From: Saccharibacillus qingshengii
GTDB lineage: Bacteria; Bacillota; Bacilli; Paenibacillales; Paenibacillaceae
Assembly (NCBI RefSeq): GCF_013185195.1
Contig: NZ_JAAZWC010000019.1
Coordinates: 1 to 64,000 of the forward strand
Reading direction: 5' to 3'
Length of the DNA stretch: 64,000 bases
In this document: piece by piece, positions 17,743-27,067 of the stretch
How the letters are laid out: every line of letters begins with the position of its first letter
How positions within the stretch are numbered: the first letter of the stretch is position 1
Notes under the pieces: model-generated
The model's database searches: none
Told to the model about the DNA's origin: nothing
Seen by the model: only the letters and a program-made list of their open reading frames with translations
Position numbers and translations under genes: made by a program

Positions 17743-18840
17743 ATGACAAAAAAAATAACGATGCAGCAAATCGCGGATCAGCTCGGCGTATCCAAATTCG
17801 TGGTCTCCAAAGCTCTTTCCGGCAAAGGCGGCGTCAGCGAGAGCACCCGGGAACGCGTGATCCAGGCCGCTTCCCAGCTCGGTTACTTCACGCAAAAACG
17901 CGGTTACGGCCAGGCCGCCCGCCGGGAGAAAGAACACACTCCCCAGCGCGACCCCGAACGCCATTCCGTGCTGGTCCTGATGCCGAACGTCCGCTTTCAG
18001 ACGCGGGAATCGCTGTATTGGGGGCGGATTCTGGACGGGGTCACCGAGACGCTCGAAGAAAAAGGATTCGGCGTCGTGATCGTATCGGAGCAGCGCGTCG
18101 ATGCCGTAACGAGCGTGCTCAACCCCAGCGGATTTCTCGGTTTGATCGGCATCGGCCAGATTTCGACGCCGCTGCTGCTTGAAGTGCACCGGATCGGTCT
18201 GGCTATGGTACTGATCGACCACGAAGATCCGCTGATTCCCGCGGACAGCGTGTTTGCGAACAATACGGATGCGAGTCTGCGCCTGACCAACCATCTGCTC
18301 GGCTCCGGCCACCGCCGCCTGCATTTTATCGGCAATTCCGGATTCTCCCGCAGCTTCCGCGACCGCTGGAGCGGTTACCGTTCCGCTCTCGAAGCCTACG
18401 GTCTGAAGCCGCAGGAAGGCGACGATCCGATGAACGCCCTGGTCGGTATCGACGACGCCAGTTTCGAACCGGAACTTCGGCAGTGGCTGCTCAAACGCCG
18501 CAAACAGCGGACACTGCCGACCGCCCTGGTCTGCGCCAACGATTCCGTGGCGCTGACGGCGGAGCGAACGCTCGATTCGCTGGGCATCCGCGTTCCCGAA
18601 GACATTTCGCTGACGGGGTTCGACAATATCGAAGATGCCGGACGGGCGCAGCCGGCCCTTACGACCGTGCATGTTCCCAAAGAAGCGATGGGACGCCGCG
18701 CCGCGCTTCGGCTGCTGGAACGGGTACGCGAACCCAAAGCTCCGCTGGAGAAAATCCTCGTCGCTTCGGATCTGGTTCTCCGGGGTTCGGTCGCCGAAAT
18801 CCCGGTCGCCAAAGAAGCCGCCCTGCCGGGCGAAGTCTGA
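17743..18840 (+). CDS. LacI-family transcriptional regulator
   Basis: This 365-aa repressor has the LacI HTH at residues 5-24 (MQQIADQLGVSKFVVSKALS) and a periplasmic-binding-like sugar domain behind it (about 70-350), with the typical DNIEDAG segment. AAAGGAG lies upstream of the ATG. It follows the binding-protein gene by 48 bases, so it is probably in the same transcript. It is convergent with the epimerase-phosphorylase gene. A role in controlling the mannan cluster is likely from position. The effector is not visible; a mannose-containing disaccharide would be the first guess. Confidence 0.9.
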   Translation: MTKKITMQQIADQLGVSKFVVSKALSGKGGVSESTRERVIQAASQLGYFTQKRGYGQAARREKEHTPQRDPERHSVLVLMPNVRFQTRESLYWGRILDGVTETLEEKGFGVVIVSEQRVDAVTSVLNPSGFLGLIGIGQISTPLLLEVHRIGLAMVLIDHEDPLIPADSVFANNTDASLRLTNHLLGSGHRRLHFIGNSGFSRSFRDRWSGYRSALEAYGLKPQEGDDPMNALVGIDDASFEPELRQWLLKRRKQRTLPTALVCANDSVALTAERTLDSLGIRVPEDISLTGFDNIEDAGRAQPALTTVHVPKEAMGRRAALRLLERVREPKAPLEKILVASDLVLRGSVAEIPVAKEAALPGEV

Positions 18841-18883
18841 TCTTCCGGCCTAGCTTGGATCGAACCGCCGCCCAGGCGCACGC

Positions 18884-18928
18884 AAACAGCCCGGATCTTC
18901 CGCTTCATGCGGAAGATCCGGGCTGTTT
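18884..18928. terminator. Bidirectional terminator between convergent genes
   Basis: A 20-bp perfect stem with a 5-base loop lies between the LacI gene and the oppositely oriented epimerase-phosphorylase gene. It is flanked by AAA on the left and TTT on the right, so it can stop both transcripts. Confidence 0.88.
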
Positions 18929-19022
18929 CTGTAGATAGTCAGATCGGTTTGTATCGGGATCCGGTTGCGCGGCAAACGGGAAGTTTGGCGAGCCCTACCG
19001 TTCTCCTGTGGTTCTAAAAGTT

Positions 19023-21479
19023 CTAGCGGTTCTGCTGCTCCAGGTAAGCCAGATTGCGTTCGATCAATTCCAGCCGCTGCTCGACGCAGGCGTAAGAGCG
19101 CAGCGGATCTTCCGGAGTATTCGTCACATAGTCGAGCAGCCGGTCGACGCTCGTCTCGGCGACATGGATCCGCGTGTCGGAAGAAGCATAGTAAATATGT
19201 ACTTCTCCGGCTTCGTTGACGGTCACGCCGTTGCAGAACAGCACGTTCGAGACGTCGCCGACCCGCTCGATCCCTTCGGGCGCCAGCAGATGCCCGCCGG
19301 GGCGATGCGTCACTTTCCACGGCTCGGCCAGATCGGACAGGAAGGCGTACAGGACATAACGCAGTCCCGCCGCCGTACCGCGCACGCCGTGCGCGATATG
19401 CAGCCAGCCTTTGTCGGTCTTGATCGGAGCCGGACCCTGGCCGTTCTTCACTTCCTTGATGGTATGGTAGGCTCGCTCGTCCATGATGATCTCGCGGTCG
19501 ATCACCGCGTTCTCGATCGTGTCGGACAATCCCCAGCCGATGCCGCCGCCCGAACCCGCATCGATGAATCCGTCCTGCGGCCGCGTATAGAACGCATACT
19601 TGCCGTCGACGAATTCCGGATGCAGCACGACATTGCGCTGCTGCGCCGAAGGCGTCTTGAGATCGGCCAACCGTTCCCAGACTTCGAGGTCGCGCGTGCG
19701 CGCGATGCCGCACTGGGCAACGGCGCTCGACAGATCCGACGGAGCGGCCGACGGATCGCGGCGCTCCGTGCAGAAGAGGCCGTAAATCCAACCGTCTTCA
19801 TGCTGAACTAGCCGCATGTCGTATACGTTAATATCCGGTTCGGCCGTCTCCGGCATCCGGATCGGACGATCGCGGAACCGGAATCCTTCGGTCGGACGGT
19901 CGCTTTCCGCCGCGGCGAAGAACGATTTGCGGTCGGCGCCTTCGACGCGCGCCACCAGCACATATTTGCCGTTCAAGTAGATCGCGCCCGGATTGAAAGC
20001 CCCGCCTACGCCCAGACGTTCCGAGAAGTACGGATTGGTGGCCGGATTGAAATCGTATTTCCAGATCAGCGGGGCATGCGCCGCCGTCAGTACAGGATCG
20101 ATATAGCGGTCGTATACGCCGTTTCCGGGTTCCGCTTTGCGGTTCGGCTTGGCCAGCAGCGCTTCATGGCTCCGCGTCACCTTGCGTTTGCGCTGTTCGA
20201 ACAATGGGTCCGAAGAAGCTCCGGCCGCTTCCAGACGCTCCAGGCGCGCCAGCATTTCGAAGCAGGCCCGGCTGTTATGGTACGGACATTTCCAGGCGCT
20301 TACCTTGGCATCCTTCGTATTGGGCACACGGTCATTGGAGACGCTCCAGTACCATTCCCCATGTTCGCGGTCCACGATGTAATCGCGGATAAATGCCCAG
20401 GAACGCTGCGCCGCTTCCAGATACGCGGAACTGCCGGTCAGCTCGTACGCGTTGTGGAAGCCGACCATCGCTTCCGCCTGCGGCCACCAGTCTTTGTTGT
20501 CATCGATCAAACGGCCGCCGGCCGCTTCGTTCCAGAGTCCTCCGTCCGTGTCCAGGCCGCGTTCCAGCACCGCCTGCGCCATCTGCAGCGCCGTATGGCG
20601 TACCCGCTCCAGCAGCGCTTCGTCGCCCAGGACTTCGGCCGCTTCGACCAGCAGCCAGCTGCCTTCGATATCGTGCCCGTACGAGATATGATCCGACTTG
20701 ACGTTCCACTGCTCGTCGAAGAACAGGTGGAAATGTCCGGTAGACGAATCGACGATATGCGTCAGCGTCACTTCGACCAGTTCCGACAGCCGCAGCCGCA
20801 GCTCGTCCGAAGGCCGGATCCGGTACAGATTCGTATACCCTTCCAGCACATGCAGATGGGTATTCATCGACTTCTTCTCGTTCAGGTCTTTGCCGCTCAG
20901 ACTCAGATCCTCGGTATCGCTCCAGTCCCGCGCATGCGCTTCGATATAGCCGCCGAAACGTCCGTCCCGGCTGTGGGCTTCGATCAGGCCGAACAGCCGC
21001 TGCGCCTGCGCAGACGCTTCCTCTCGGCGCTGCGGATCCGCAGCGCTGCCGGCTGCGTCCAGCGCCTGCGCGTATTCGCTCAAGGCGTAGATGACGAACG
21101 CTTGGCCGTAGACCTGCTTCTTCGTTTCCGCCGGCGTTCCGTCGGCGCGGACCGCCCAGTAGTAGCCTTCGTGTTCGCGGTCCAGAAAATGTTCGTGCAG
21201 ATAGCGATAGGCCCGATCGGCCATATCCATGTAAGCGGGATCCGCATACCGCCGGTATGCCGCCGCGAACGTCCAGAGAATACGGGCGTTCAAGACCAGA
21301 CTGCGGTCGGCGTCTTCGCGCACCGCAAGGTCCGATCCGATCTCGCCGACAAAGCCGTCGTCATGCGCGGACGGAACTTTATCCATCCAGAATCCCAGAA
21401 TATTGGTCTTCAGTTCAAGCTCCAGTTCTGTCCGCCAATCCTGGGTCGTCCACTTTCCTGCCAAATCGTTACCGTTCAT
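19023..21479 (-). CDS. Fusion of cellobiose 2-epimerase-like domain and GH130 mannosylglucose phosphorylase-like domain
   Basis: This 818-aa cytoplasmic protein joins two enzymes. Residues about 10-400 form an AGE/cellobiose-2-epimerase (alpha/alpha)6 barrel (WKTQDW-type N-terminus, [29 protein letters not shown]). Residues about 455-790 form a GH130 five-bladed phosphorylase resembling 4-O-beta-mannosylglucose phosphorylase ([22 protein letters not shown]). The likely proton-donor Asp is in NVYDMRL near 552. In known mannan pathways the epimerase turns mannobiose into mannosylglucose and the phosphorylase splits that to mannose-1-phosphate and glucose. A short linker joins the two parts. The ATG overlaps the last base of the GH113 stop (TAATG). 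Specificities are inferred from family and context. Confidence 0.88.
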   Translation of the reverse strand: MNGNDLAGKWTTQDWRTELELELKTNILGFWMDKVPSAHDDGFVGEIGSDLAVREDADRSLVLNARILWTFAAAYRRYADPAYMDMADRAYRYLHEHFLDREHEGYYWAVRADGTPAETKKQVYGQAFVIYALSEYAQALDAAGSAADPQRREEASAQAQRLFGLIEAHSRDGRFGGYIEAHARDWSDTEDLSLSGKDLNEKKSMNTHLHVLEGYTNLYRIRPSDELRLRLSELVEVTLTHIVDSSTGHFHLFFDEQWNVKSDHISYGHDIEGSWLLVEAAEVLGDEALLERVRHTALQMAQAVLERGLDTDGGLWNEAAGGRLIDDNKDWWPQAEAMVGFHNAYELTGSSAYLEAAQRSWAFIRDYIVDREHGEWYWSVSNDRVPNTKDAKVSAWKCPYHNSRACFEMLARLERLEAAGASSDPLFEQRKRKVTRSHEALLAKPNRKAEPGNGVYDRYIDPVLTAAHAPLIWKYDFNPATNPYFSERLGVGGAFNPGAIYLNGKYVLVARVEGADRKSFFAAAESDRPTEGFRFRDRPIRMPETAEPDINVYDMRLVQHEDGWIYGLFCTERRDPSAAPSDLSSAVAQCGIARTRDLEVWERLADLKTPSAQQRNVVLHPEFVDGKYAFYTRPQDGFIDAGSGGGIGWGLSDTIENAVIDREIIMDERAYHTIKEVKNGQGPAPIKTDKGWLHIAHGVRGTAAGLRYVLYAFLSDLAEPWKVTHRPGGHLLAPEGIERVGDVSNVLFCNGVTVNEAGEVHIYYASSDTRIHVAETSVDRLLDYVTNTPEDPLRSYACVEQRLELIERNLAYLEQQNR

Positions 21480-22432
21480 TACACGATCCCCCGTCTCTCT
21501 TGGTAATGGCGGCGCACGATCGCTTCCGCCTTCTTGCCGTAAATACAGTATCCGTCGTCTTCCTGCGCCTGCGTCCGTTCGTAGAGATGCGCCGGCCAGT
21601 CCCACAGCATAAATCCGCCGACCCACGGACGGCGTTCGCAGCTGCCGAGCATGGCGGTATAGAAAGCGGCCTGCTCGTCTTCGTCGGGCCCGCCCTGCAG
21701 CGTCCAGTCGTTCGGAATCGCGGCGGAACCCTGACGGCTTGGGCAGCCCGCTTCCAGAAACAGGAACGGCTTGTCTGCGCGGCGCACCACTTCTTCGATT
21801 CGGTCGAGCTGCCGCTCCCAATCGTCCGCCGGATAGTAGCCGCTCGACGAGATTACATCCACCGCGTCCCACCAGGTCACGTTATCTTCCTGGTATTTAT
21901 CGCAGTTGTATGTCACGATTCCGGAGTAAACTTCCCTCACGGCAGCGATCAGCTCGCGCCATTCGGTTTCCCTTCTGTCGGTCTGCACCATCTCGCAGCC
22001 TACGCACAGCATCTCGCAGCCCGTTTGTTCGGCGATCGCCGCGTAATGGAGGATAAACCGCCGGTACGAAGCGAACCAATCGGACCATTTGGGCTCGCAG
22101 GGCACATCTTTGTCGAAAAAGTTGATATGCGCCCGCCAGGTACCGTCCGCGCAGTTGACGATCGGTTTCAGGCAGACCTTTAGTCCAAGTTCTCTCGCGC
22201 TGCGGATCGCGCCGCGTACTTCCTCGTCTTGAACCGTCGGAGACTGGTCGTAGTGAATCTCTGTCGAGTGCGCGGTATCCTGCATGGCGGTAAAAGCGAT
22301 TGCCGTCCAGTCGGCCGCCGAGCTCTCCGCCATTTTTTGCATGGAGTCCCGCGCCGCTTGCCCGGTCCAGCTTCCGCGTACCCCCATAAATCCCCAGGTC
22401 ATCCCGCAGACGAACCGTTCCAGATTCTTCAT
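21479..22432 (-). CDS. GH113-like beta-mannanase/mannosidase
   Basis: This 317-aa single-domain TIM-barrel glycoside hydrolase has no signal peptide, so it probably acts in the cytoplasm on imported oligosaccharides. The opening [13 protein letters not shown] is characteristic of the GH113 group (often annotated as 1,4-beta-xylanase). A likely acid/base Glu lies in VGCEMVQ near 146 and a likely nucleophile Glu in FLFLEAGCP near 225. It is first in a two-gene minus-strand unit, and its stop overlaps the fusion gene start by one base. Cytoplasmic cutting of mannooligosaccharides ahead of epimerisation and phosphorolysis fits the context. Confidence 0.8.
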   Translation of the reverse strand: MKNLERFVCGMTWGFMGVRGSWTGQAARDSMQKMAESSAADWTAIAFTAMQDTAHSTEIHYDQSPTVQDEEVRGAIRSARELGLKVCLKPIVNCADGTWRAHINFFDKDVPCEPKWSDWFASYRRFILHYAAIAEQTGCEMLCVGCEMVQTDRRETEWRELIAAVREVYSGIVTYNCDKYQEDNVTWWDAVDVISSSGYYPADDWERQLDRIEEVVRRADKPFLFLEAGCPSRQGSAAIPNDWTLQGGPDEDEQAAFYTAMLGSCERRPWVGGFMLWDWPAHLYERTQAQEDDGYCIYGKKAEAIVRRHYQERRGIV

Positions 22433-22613
22433 AGTTACTCCCCGTTCATTTTGTTATTATTTTGTTATCTTATTTAGAAAACTTTTTATCCCCTTATTTA
22501 TAAACGTTTTAGCTGTCTTTTTCAAGTCGGAACGTCACTTTTCTCTGGATAATTGTCGAATAACCGTTATATACTTTAGAAACAAAAAAACTAACAAAAG
22601 AGGCGATTGTCCG

Positions 22614-23393
22614 ATGAAAGTAATCCTGGTGGACGATGAAGAGTTAATCCGGTTGGGGCTCGAAAAGATTTGTCTGCGCGAAGGCCCCGATGTGGAGATC
22701 ATCGGTTCGCACCGCAACGGTGCGGAAGCCTGGAGCCAGCTGTCCATGCTTCCCCCGCAGGGCGTCGACCTGCTGATCAGCGATATCCGCATGCCGGTGA
22801 TGGACGGATTCGAATTGATCGAACGCTGCCGAAGAAGCTTTCCCGACCTGCCGATTATCGTCCTGAGCGGATTCAGCGATTTCGATTATGCGCGGCGCGC
22901 GCTCCGGTTCGGCGTCACCGATTATCTGCTGAAACCGATCGACAAGCCGGAACTGCTCTCGCTGCTGAAACGGACCGCGGCCGCCCGAACTGCCGAAGAT
23001 CCGCTTGACGGCGGGGATTCGGCTGCCTTCTCGTCCGCTTCGCAGCCGGCACCCGATCATTATGTGGTGGAACGGCTCAAGAGCCTGCTCGAGAGCGAAT
23101 ACGATCAACCGCTGGAGTTCGCCCGGCTTGCGGAACGGCTCGGTATGAATTCGAGCTACATCAGCCGGCTCTTCAAGATCGAGACCGGCCAGACGCTCAC
23201 GGAATATCTGATCGGGATCCGCATGAACCATGCCAAGAAACTGCTGGTCGAACAACCGGAACTCAAAAACTACGAAATCGCGGAAAAAGTCGGTTACGGC
23301 GATCCGGTCCATTTTAACAAGCTGTTCAAAAAAACGGTCGGCATGACGCCCAAAGATTACAAAAACGCCGCCTACCACCCACGCTCCCCTTAA
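22614..23393 (+). CDS. YesN-type response regulator with AraC DNA-binding domain
   Basis: This 259-aa regulator has an N-terminal receiver domain (DDEE at 8-11, phosphorylated Asp in LISDIRMP near 57, Lys in YLLKPID). A short linker is followed by two AraC-type HTH motifs (LAERLGMNSSYISRLFK and EIAEKVGYGDPVHFNKLFK). It is shorter than many YesN proteins (350-500 aa) because the linker is brief. It starts 181 bases from, and divergent to, the GH113 gene and precedes the importer genes. It is the natural partner of the orphan-looking kinase at 14484 and the likely activator of both flanking operons. Confidence 0.93.
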   Translation: MKVILVDDEELIRLGLEKICLREGPDVEIIGSHRNGAEAWSQLSMLPPQGVDLLISDIRMPVMDGFELIERCRRSFPDLPIIVLSGFSDFDYARRALRFGVTDYLLKPIDKPELLSLLKRTAAARTAEDPLDGGDSAAFSSASQPAPDHYVVERLKSLLESEYDQPLEFARLAERLGMNSSYISRLFKIETGQTLTEYLIGIRMNHAKKLLVEQPELKNYEIAEKVGYGDPVHFNKLFKKTVGMTPKDYKNAAYHPRSP

Positions 23394-23397
23394 ACGG

Positions 23398-23427
23398 GAA
23401 GACCGTCCTGCACGGTCTTCTTTTTTT
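23398..23427 (+). terminator. Terminator of the response regulator gene
   Basis: GAAGACCGT pairs with ACGGTCTTC around a 5-base loop, followed by seven T. It lies 5 bases past the stop. The importer operon therefore has its own promoter in the gap to 23668. Confidence 0.92.
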
Positions 23428-23562
23428 GTACGCGCATTATGAAACTTAAATTTGTTAGAACTAAAATATAATTAAAAAGCAAACAAATAAATAATAAATG
23501 AAGACTATAAATGCCAAACCAGCACATCGATAAACGGTTTTATCCGGTCTATAATCCATAAC

Positions 23563-23576
23563 AGAAAGCGTATTCA
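23563..23576 (+). promoter_or_regulatory. cre-like site upstream of the importer operon
   Basis: AGAAAGCGTATTCA matches the catabolite-response element pattern TGnAAnCGnTnnCA except at the first base and one central base. It lies about 90 bases before the binding-protein start, a common place for CcpA repression. Confidence 0.45.
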
Positions 23577-23667
23577 CGAATGGTTCGGACACAAACGGAT
23601 GAGGTTCTGCCGCTGCTGTTTGACTATTCCCGCTTCATTCCCAACAGAGAAAGGGGTTCTTCCAGAA

Positions 23668-24987
23668 ATGAAAACAAGCAAATCGATTCTCGGGCTGGTA
23701 GCGCTTACGCTGACCGCCTCCCTCTTCGCAGGCTGCTCTTCCAAAGAAAGCGACACGCCGGCCGCTCCCGGCGCGGCAGACAGTACGCCAAAAGGCGAGA
23801 TTACCGTCATTACGCAGCGTACGGACATCGTGGACACCGTATTTCAGGATTACGCCAAGAAATTCAACGAAAAATATCCCGATATCCAGGTGAATTTCGA
23901 AGCGCTGGCCAACTATGAAGACCAGATCAAGATCCGGATGAACACGAGCGACTACGGCGACGTTCTCCTGCTGCCGACCAGTATTCCGCTGGCCGACACG
24001 CCGACTTTCTTCGAGCCGCTGGGTTCGATGGAAGAAATGTCCAAGCAGTACGACGGACTCGAAGAACGCGAAGTCGACGGCAAAGCGTACGGTCTTCCGA
24101 TTACGATCAACTATTCGGGCGTGATCTACAATAAGTCGGTCTTCGACAAAGCCGGCTACAGCGAACCTCCGAAAACGATCGAAGAATTCATGCAGGCCCT
24201 GCAGGCGATCAAAGACAAGACGGATGCGGTTCCGCTGTACACCAACTACGCCGCAGGCTGGCCGCTCACCCAATGGGAAGCGGTGCTGACGACCGTAGCC
24301 GGCGACAAAGAGTACGTCAACGTCAAGCAGCCGAGTACGGACGACAACTTCGTACCGGGAGCTCCGCACTATGACTTGTACAAAGTCATGTACGATGCGG
24401 CCAAAAACGGCCTGATCGAAGAAGATCCGACAACGACCGACTGGGAATCTTCTAAAGCCGACCTGGCCAACGGCAAGATCGGGACGATGGTGCTCGGTTC
24501 GTGGGCGATCGGCCAGATCAAAGCAATCGCTCCGAATCCGGACGATATCGCCTTTATGCCTTTCCCGACCAATGCCAAAGAACGTATCGTGCCTCTGGCC
24601 GACGACTACACGCTTGGCATCAACGTAAACAGCGAGAACAAAGAAGCCGCGCGTGCCTGGGTAGACTGGTTTATTAACGAATCCGGTTATCCGACCACCG
24701 AAGGCGGCGGCATCAGCCCGGTCAAAGGCGCGGAACTGCCTGAAATCCTCAAACAGTTCGAAGGCACCGACGTCAAATTCGAAACGCAAACGCCGGCCGA
24801 AGAGAAGCAAAAAGGCCTGGTCGACAAGATCGACAAAGACGCCGAAATCGGTCTCTGGCAGCCGGACTTCAAGAAAATTATCATTGAAGCGGGGATCGGC
24901 AACCGTCCCGAATCGTACGACGACATCATGAAAGGCTTGAACGACGCCTGGGTCAAATCGCGCGCCAAAGTCGGAGCCGCCGAGTAA
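23668..24987 (+). CDS. Sugar ABC transporter solute-binding lipoprotein (mannooligosaccharide-type importer)
   Basis: This 439-aa lipoprotein has the lipobox LFAGC (about 20-24) and a family 1 extracellular solute-binding fold (DVLLLPTSIP, GVIYNKSVFDKAG, TMVLGSWAIGQI). It delivers oligosaccharides to the two permeases at 25278 and 26143. The start at 23668 is chosen for the signal peptide MKTSKSILGLVALTLTASLF and an upstream AAAGGGG. No ATPase gene is present, as is usual for such importers, which share MsmX-like ATPases encoded elsewhere. Neighbouring GH130 and GH113 genes suggest beta-mannooligosaccharides as cargo. Confidence 0.92.
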   Translation: MKTSKSILGLVALTLTASLFAGCSSKESDTPAAPGAADSTPKGEITVITQRTDIVDTVFQDYAKKFNEKYPDIQVNFEALANYEDQIKIRMNTSDYGDVLLLPTSIPLADTPTFFEPLGSMEEMSKQYDGLEEREVDGKAYGLPITINYSGVIYNKSVFDKAGYSEPPKTIEEFMQALQAIKDKTDAVPLYTNYAAGWPLTQWEAVLTTVAGDKEYVNVKQPSTDDNFVPGAPHYDLYKVMYDAAKNGLIEEDPTTTDWESSKADLANGKIGTMVLGSWAIGQIKAIAPNPDDIAFMPFPTNAKERIVPLADDYTLGINVNSENKEAARAWVDWFINESGYPTTEGGGISPVKGAELPEILKQFEGTDVKFETQTPAEEKQKGLVDKIDKDAEIGLWQPDFKKIIIEAGIGNRPESYDDIMKGLNDAWVKSRAKVGAAE

Positions 24988-25277
24988 CCTCTGCATCCAC
25001 GTACAGACCAAGAATGCCGGCCCAGCCGGAAGAATGATAGAAAAGGGCTTCGGAGGAAAGAGGGAGTCTAGTACCTTTCAACTCTTAATCAGAGGTTTAC
25101 GTTTTCCTGAAACGCACGCGCTTTAGGTGCGATTCCGTCGGAGACTTCGTACACGCTTCAAGTACGAAATCTCAGGGGAGCGTAACCTTACCTTTGGTGT
25201 TGACCAAGTACGTGGTTCCCCTCTTCCTTTTTACGGCCTGACGGACCGGACGAAAGACCCTTACGGAGGTGTGGAAT
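24988..25277 (+). other. Structured 290-base gap inside the importer operon
   Basis: No gene fits between the binding-protein stop and the first permease. Instead there is a series of hairpins. GAGACTTCGTAC at 25141-25152 pairs with GTACGAAATCTC at 25162-25173 with one mismatch. TTGGT-gttg-ACCAA lies at 25194-25207. Smaller ones include CGTTT/AAACG and CGCAC/GTGCG. No T-run follows the large hairpin. Such structures between binding-protein and permease genes often protect the upstream mRNA or reduce read-through, giving more binding protein than permease. Confidence 0.55.
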
Positions 25278-26141
25278 TTGAGTTACCGCAATCAACGAAT
25301 CCTGATTATTCTCTCGTTTACGATCATCCCGATCGCGCTTTTGTTTGTTTTTGCCTATCTGCCGGTCGTCAATATGTTCCGCTACAGCTTTACGGACTGG
25401 AACGGCTACAGCAAGACCTTCGAATATGTAGGATTTGAGAATTACAAAAGCATTTTTACCGATCCCAAGTATTTTTCCGTATTCAAAGTCAGCTTGTATT
25501 ACTTCTTCGCTACCTTCGCGCAGATGGGTCTGGCACTGTATTTTGCGACCATTCTGAGTTTCAAGGTCAAAGGCAAAAACTTCTTCAAAGGAATCCTGTT
25601 CTTTCCCTACCTGCTGAACGGCGTCGCCATCGGTTTTATTTTCCTGTTCTTCTTTAAGCCGGATGGCACGTTCGATACCGTTCTCCAAGCGCTCGGACTC
25701 GACTTCCTGATTCAGAAATGGCTGCTGAACCCGCATATCATTAACGTATCGCTCGCCGGAGCTTCCGTATGGAGATACATGGGCTTCAACTTTATCGTCT
25801 TCCTGGGTGCCATTTCCTCGATTTCGAAAGACATCTATGAAGCTTCCGACATCGACGGAGCCAACCGTTGGCATCAATTCCGCCATATCATTCTGCCCAG
25901 CATCAAGCGAATCGTGCAGCTCAACATTATTTTGTCGATCAGCGGTGCCATCAGCGCATTCGATATTCCCTATATCATGACCGGCGGTTCCAACGGCAGC
26001 AACACGTTCGTCATCCAGACGGTCGACGTGGCGTTCAAATACGGCAAAGTCGGACTCGCTTCCGCCATGGCCGTCGTGCTGCTGTTCATTGTGGTAACCG
26101 TGACGCTTATCCAGCAATTTTTCGTGAAGGAGGACAAATAA
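25278..26141 (+). CDS. ABC sugar transporter permease (MalF/UgpA type)
   Basis: This is an integral membrane permease of about 287 aa with six predicted membrane segments, beginning with ILIILSFTIIPIALLFVFAYL. The inner-membrane-protein signature DIDGANRWHQFRHIILP (EAA loop) near residues 193-209 contacts the ATPase. I chose TTG at 25278 because GGAGG ends 8 bases before it; the GTG at 25269 overlaps that site. It pairs with the permease at 26143 and the binding protein at 23668. Confidence 0.93.
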   Translation: MSYRNQRILIILSFTIIPIALLFVFAYLPVVNMFRYSFTDWNGYSKTFEYVGFENYKSIFTDPKYFSVFKVSLYYFFATFAQMGLALYFATILSFKVKGKNFFKGILFFPYLLNGVAIGFIFLFFFKPDGTFDTVLQALGLDFLIQKWLLNPHIINVSLAGASVWRYMGFNFIVFLGAISSISKDIYEASDIDGANRWHQFRHIILPSIKRIVQLNIILSISGAISAFDIPYIMTGGSNGSNTFVIQTVDVAFKYGKVGLASAMAVVLLFIVVTVTLIQQFFVKEDK

Positions 26142-26142
26142 G

Positions 26143-27018
26143 ATGCAGGCCGCCAAACCTACCGTTCGCAAAAGCACCCGTTCGCATACGATCCGTTATA
26201 CGGCCGCTGCGATTCTCAAGTACGCCTCCCTGATCATCGGCGCACTGGCTGCCCTGATTCCGATCGTCGTCGTCTTGTTCGCCTCGCTCAAGACCGGCGG
26301 CGAATACAGCTCGACCGGCCCTCTGACGCCTCCGGGGAACTGGCTGAACTTCGATAACTACACCAAAGCGTTCGTGAACGGCAAAATGCTGGTCGGATTC
26401 ATGAACACGATGATTATCCTGATTGTGTCGATCATCGGCGCTACCCTGACCGGGTCGATGATCGCCTATATCCTGAGCCGGTTCCAATTCCGCGGCAAAA
26501 AGCTCCTGCTCGGCGCTTTCCTGCTCGCGACGCTTATTCCGAGCGTGACCACGCAGGTTGCGACGTTCCAGATCATCAACGATCTGAATCTGTTCAACAC
26601 CCGCCTGGCGCCGATCGTGCTGTATCTCGGTACCGACATTATTGCCGTGTACATCTTCTTGCAGTTTCTCGATACGATCGCGGTGTCGCTCGACGAATCG
26701 GCGATGCTCGACGGCGCTTCGTATTTCAAGATCTATTTCCGCATTATCCTGCCGCTGCTGCTTCCCGCGGTCGTCACGGTCGTCATTATCAAAGGCGTAA
26801 GTATCTACAACGACTTCTACACGCCGTTCCTGTACATGCCCAAGACCTCGCTCCAAGTCATATCCACGGCGCTGTTCAAGTTCAAAGGGCCGTACGGTTC
26901 ACAGTGGGAAGTCATCTGTGCGGCGATCATCATCACGATTATCCCGACCCTGATCGCTTTCTTATCGCTGCAGAAATACATCTATAACGGATTCGCCCAA
27001 GGTTCGGAAAAAGGCTGA
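26143..27018 (+). CDS. ABC sugar transporter permease (MalG/UgpE type)
   Basis: This 291-aa second permease has about six membrane segments and the EAA-loop signature DESAMLDGASYFKIYFRIILP near 183-203. AAGGAGGACAAATAAG precedes the ATG, and the gene begins one base after the previous stop, so translation is coupled. The protein completes the heterodimeric channel of the importer. It is followed after 49 bases by the GH130 gene, apparently in the same operon. Confidence 0.93.
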   Translation: MQAAKPTVRKSTRSHTIRYTAAAILKYASLIIGALAALIPIVVVLFASLKTGGEYSSTGPLTPPGNWLNFDNYTKAFVNGKMLVGFMNTMIILIVSIIGATLTGSMIAYILSRFQFRGKKLLLGAFLLATLIPSVTTQVATFQIINDLNLFNTRLAPIVLYLGTDIIAVYIFLQFLDTIAVSLDESAMLDGASYFKIYFRIILPLLLPAVVTVVIIKGVSIYNDFYTPFLYMPKTSLQVISTALFKFKGPYGSQWEVICAAIIITIIPTLIAFLSLQKYIYNGFAQGSEKG

Positions 27019-27067
27019 TCGCCCGCTTCGAGCCGCCCATTACGTATTCGCAGAGGAGAAATCATTC

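Noticed and set aside
14511-18672. Long open frames on the minus strand opposite the kinase and binding-protein genes (682 and 738 codons)
   Set aside because: They mirror the plus-strand genes, have no family resemblance or ribosome sites, and arise from the GC-rich third positions.
18850-19791. 313-codon minus-strand frame overlapping the epimerase-phosphorylase gene
   Set aside because: Same strand but different frame, Arg-rich, no domain; the GH130 domain is read in the other frame.
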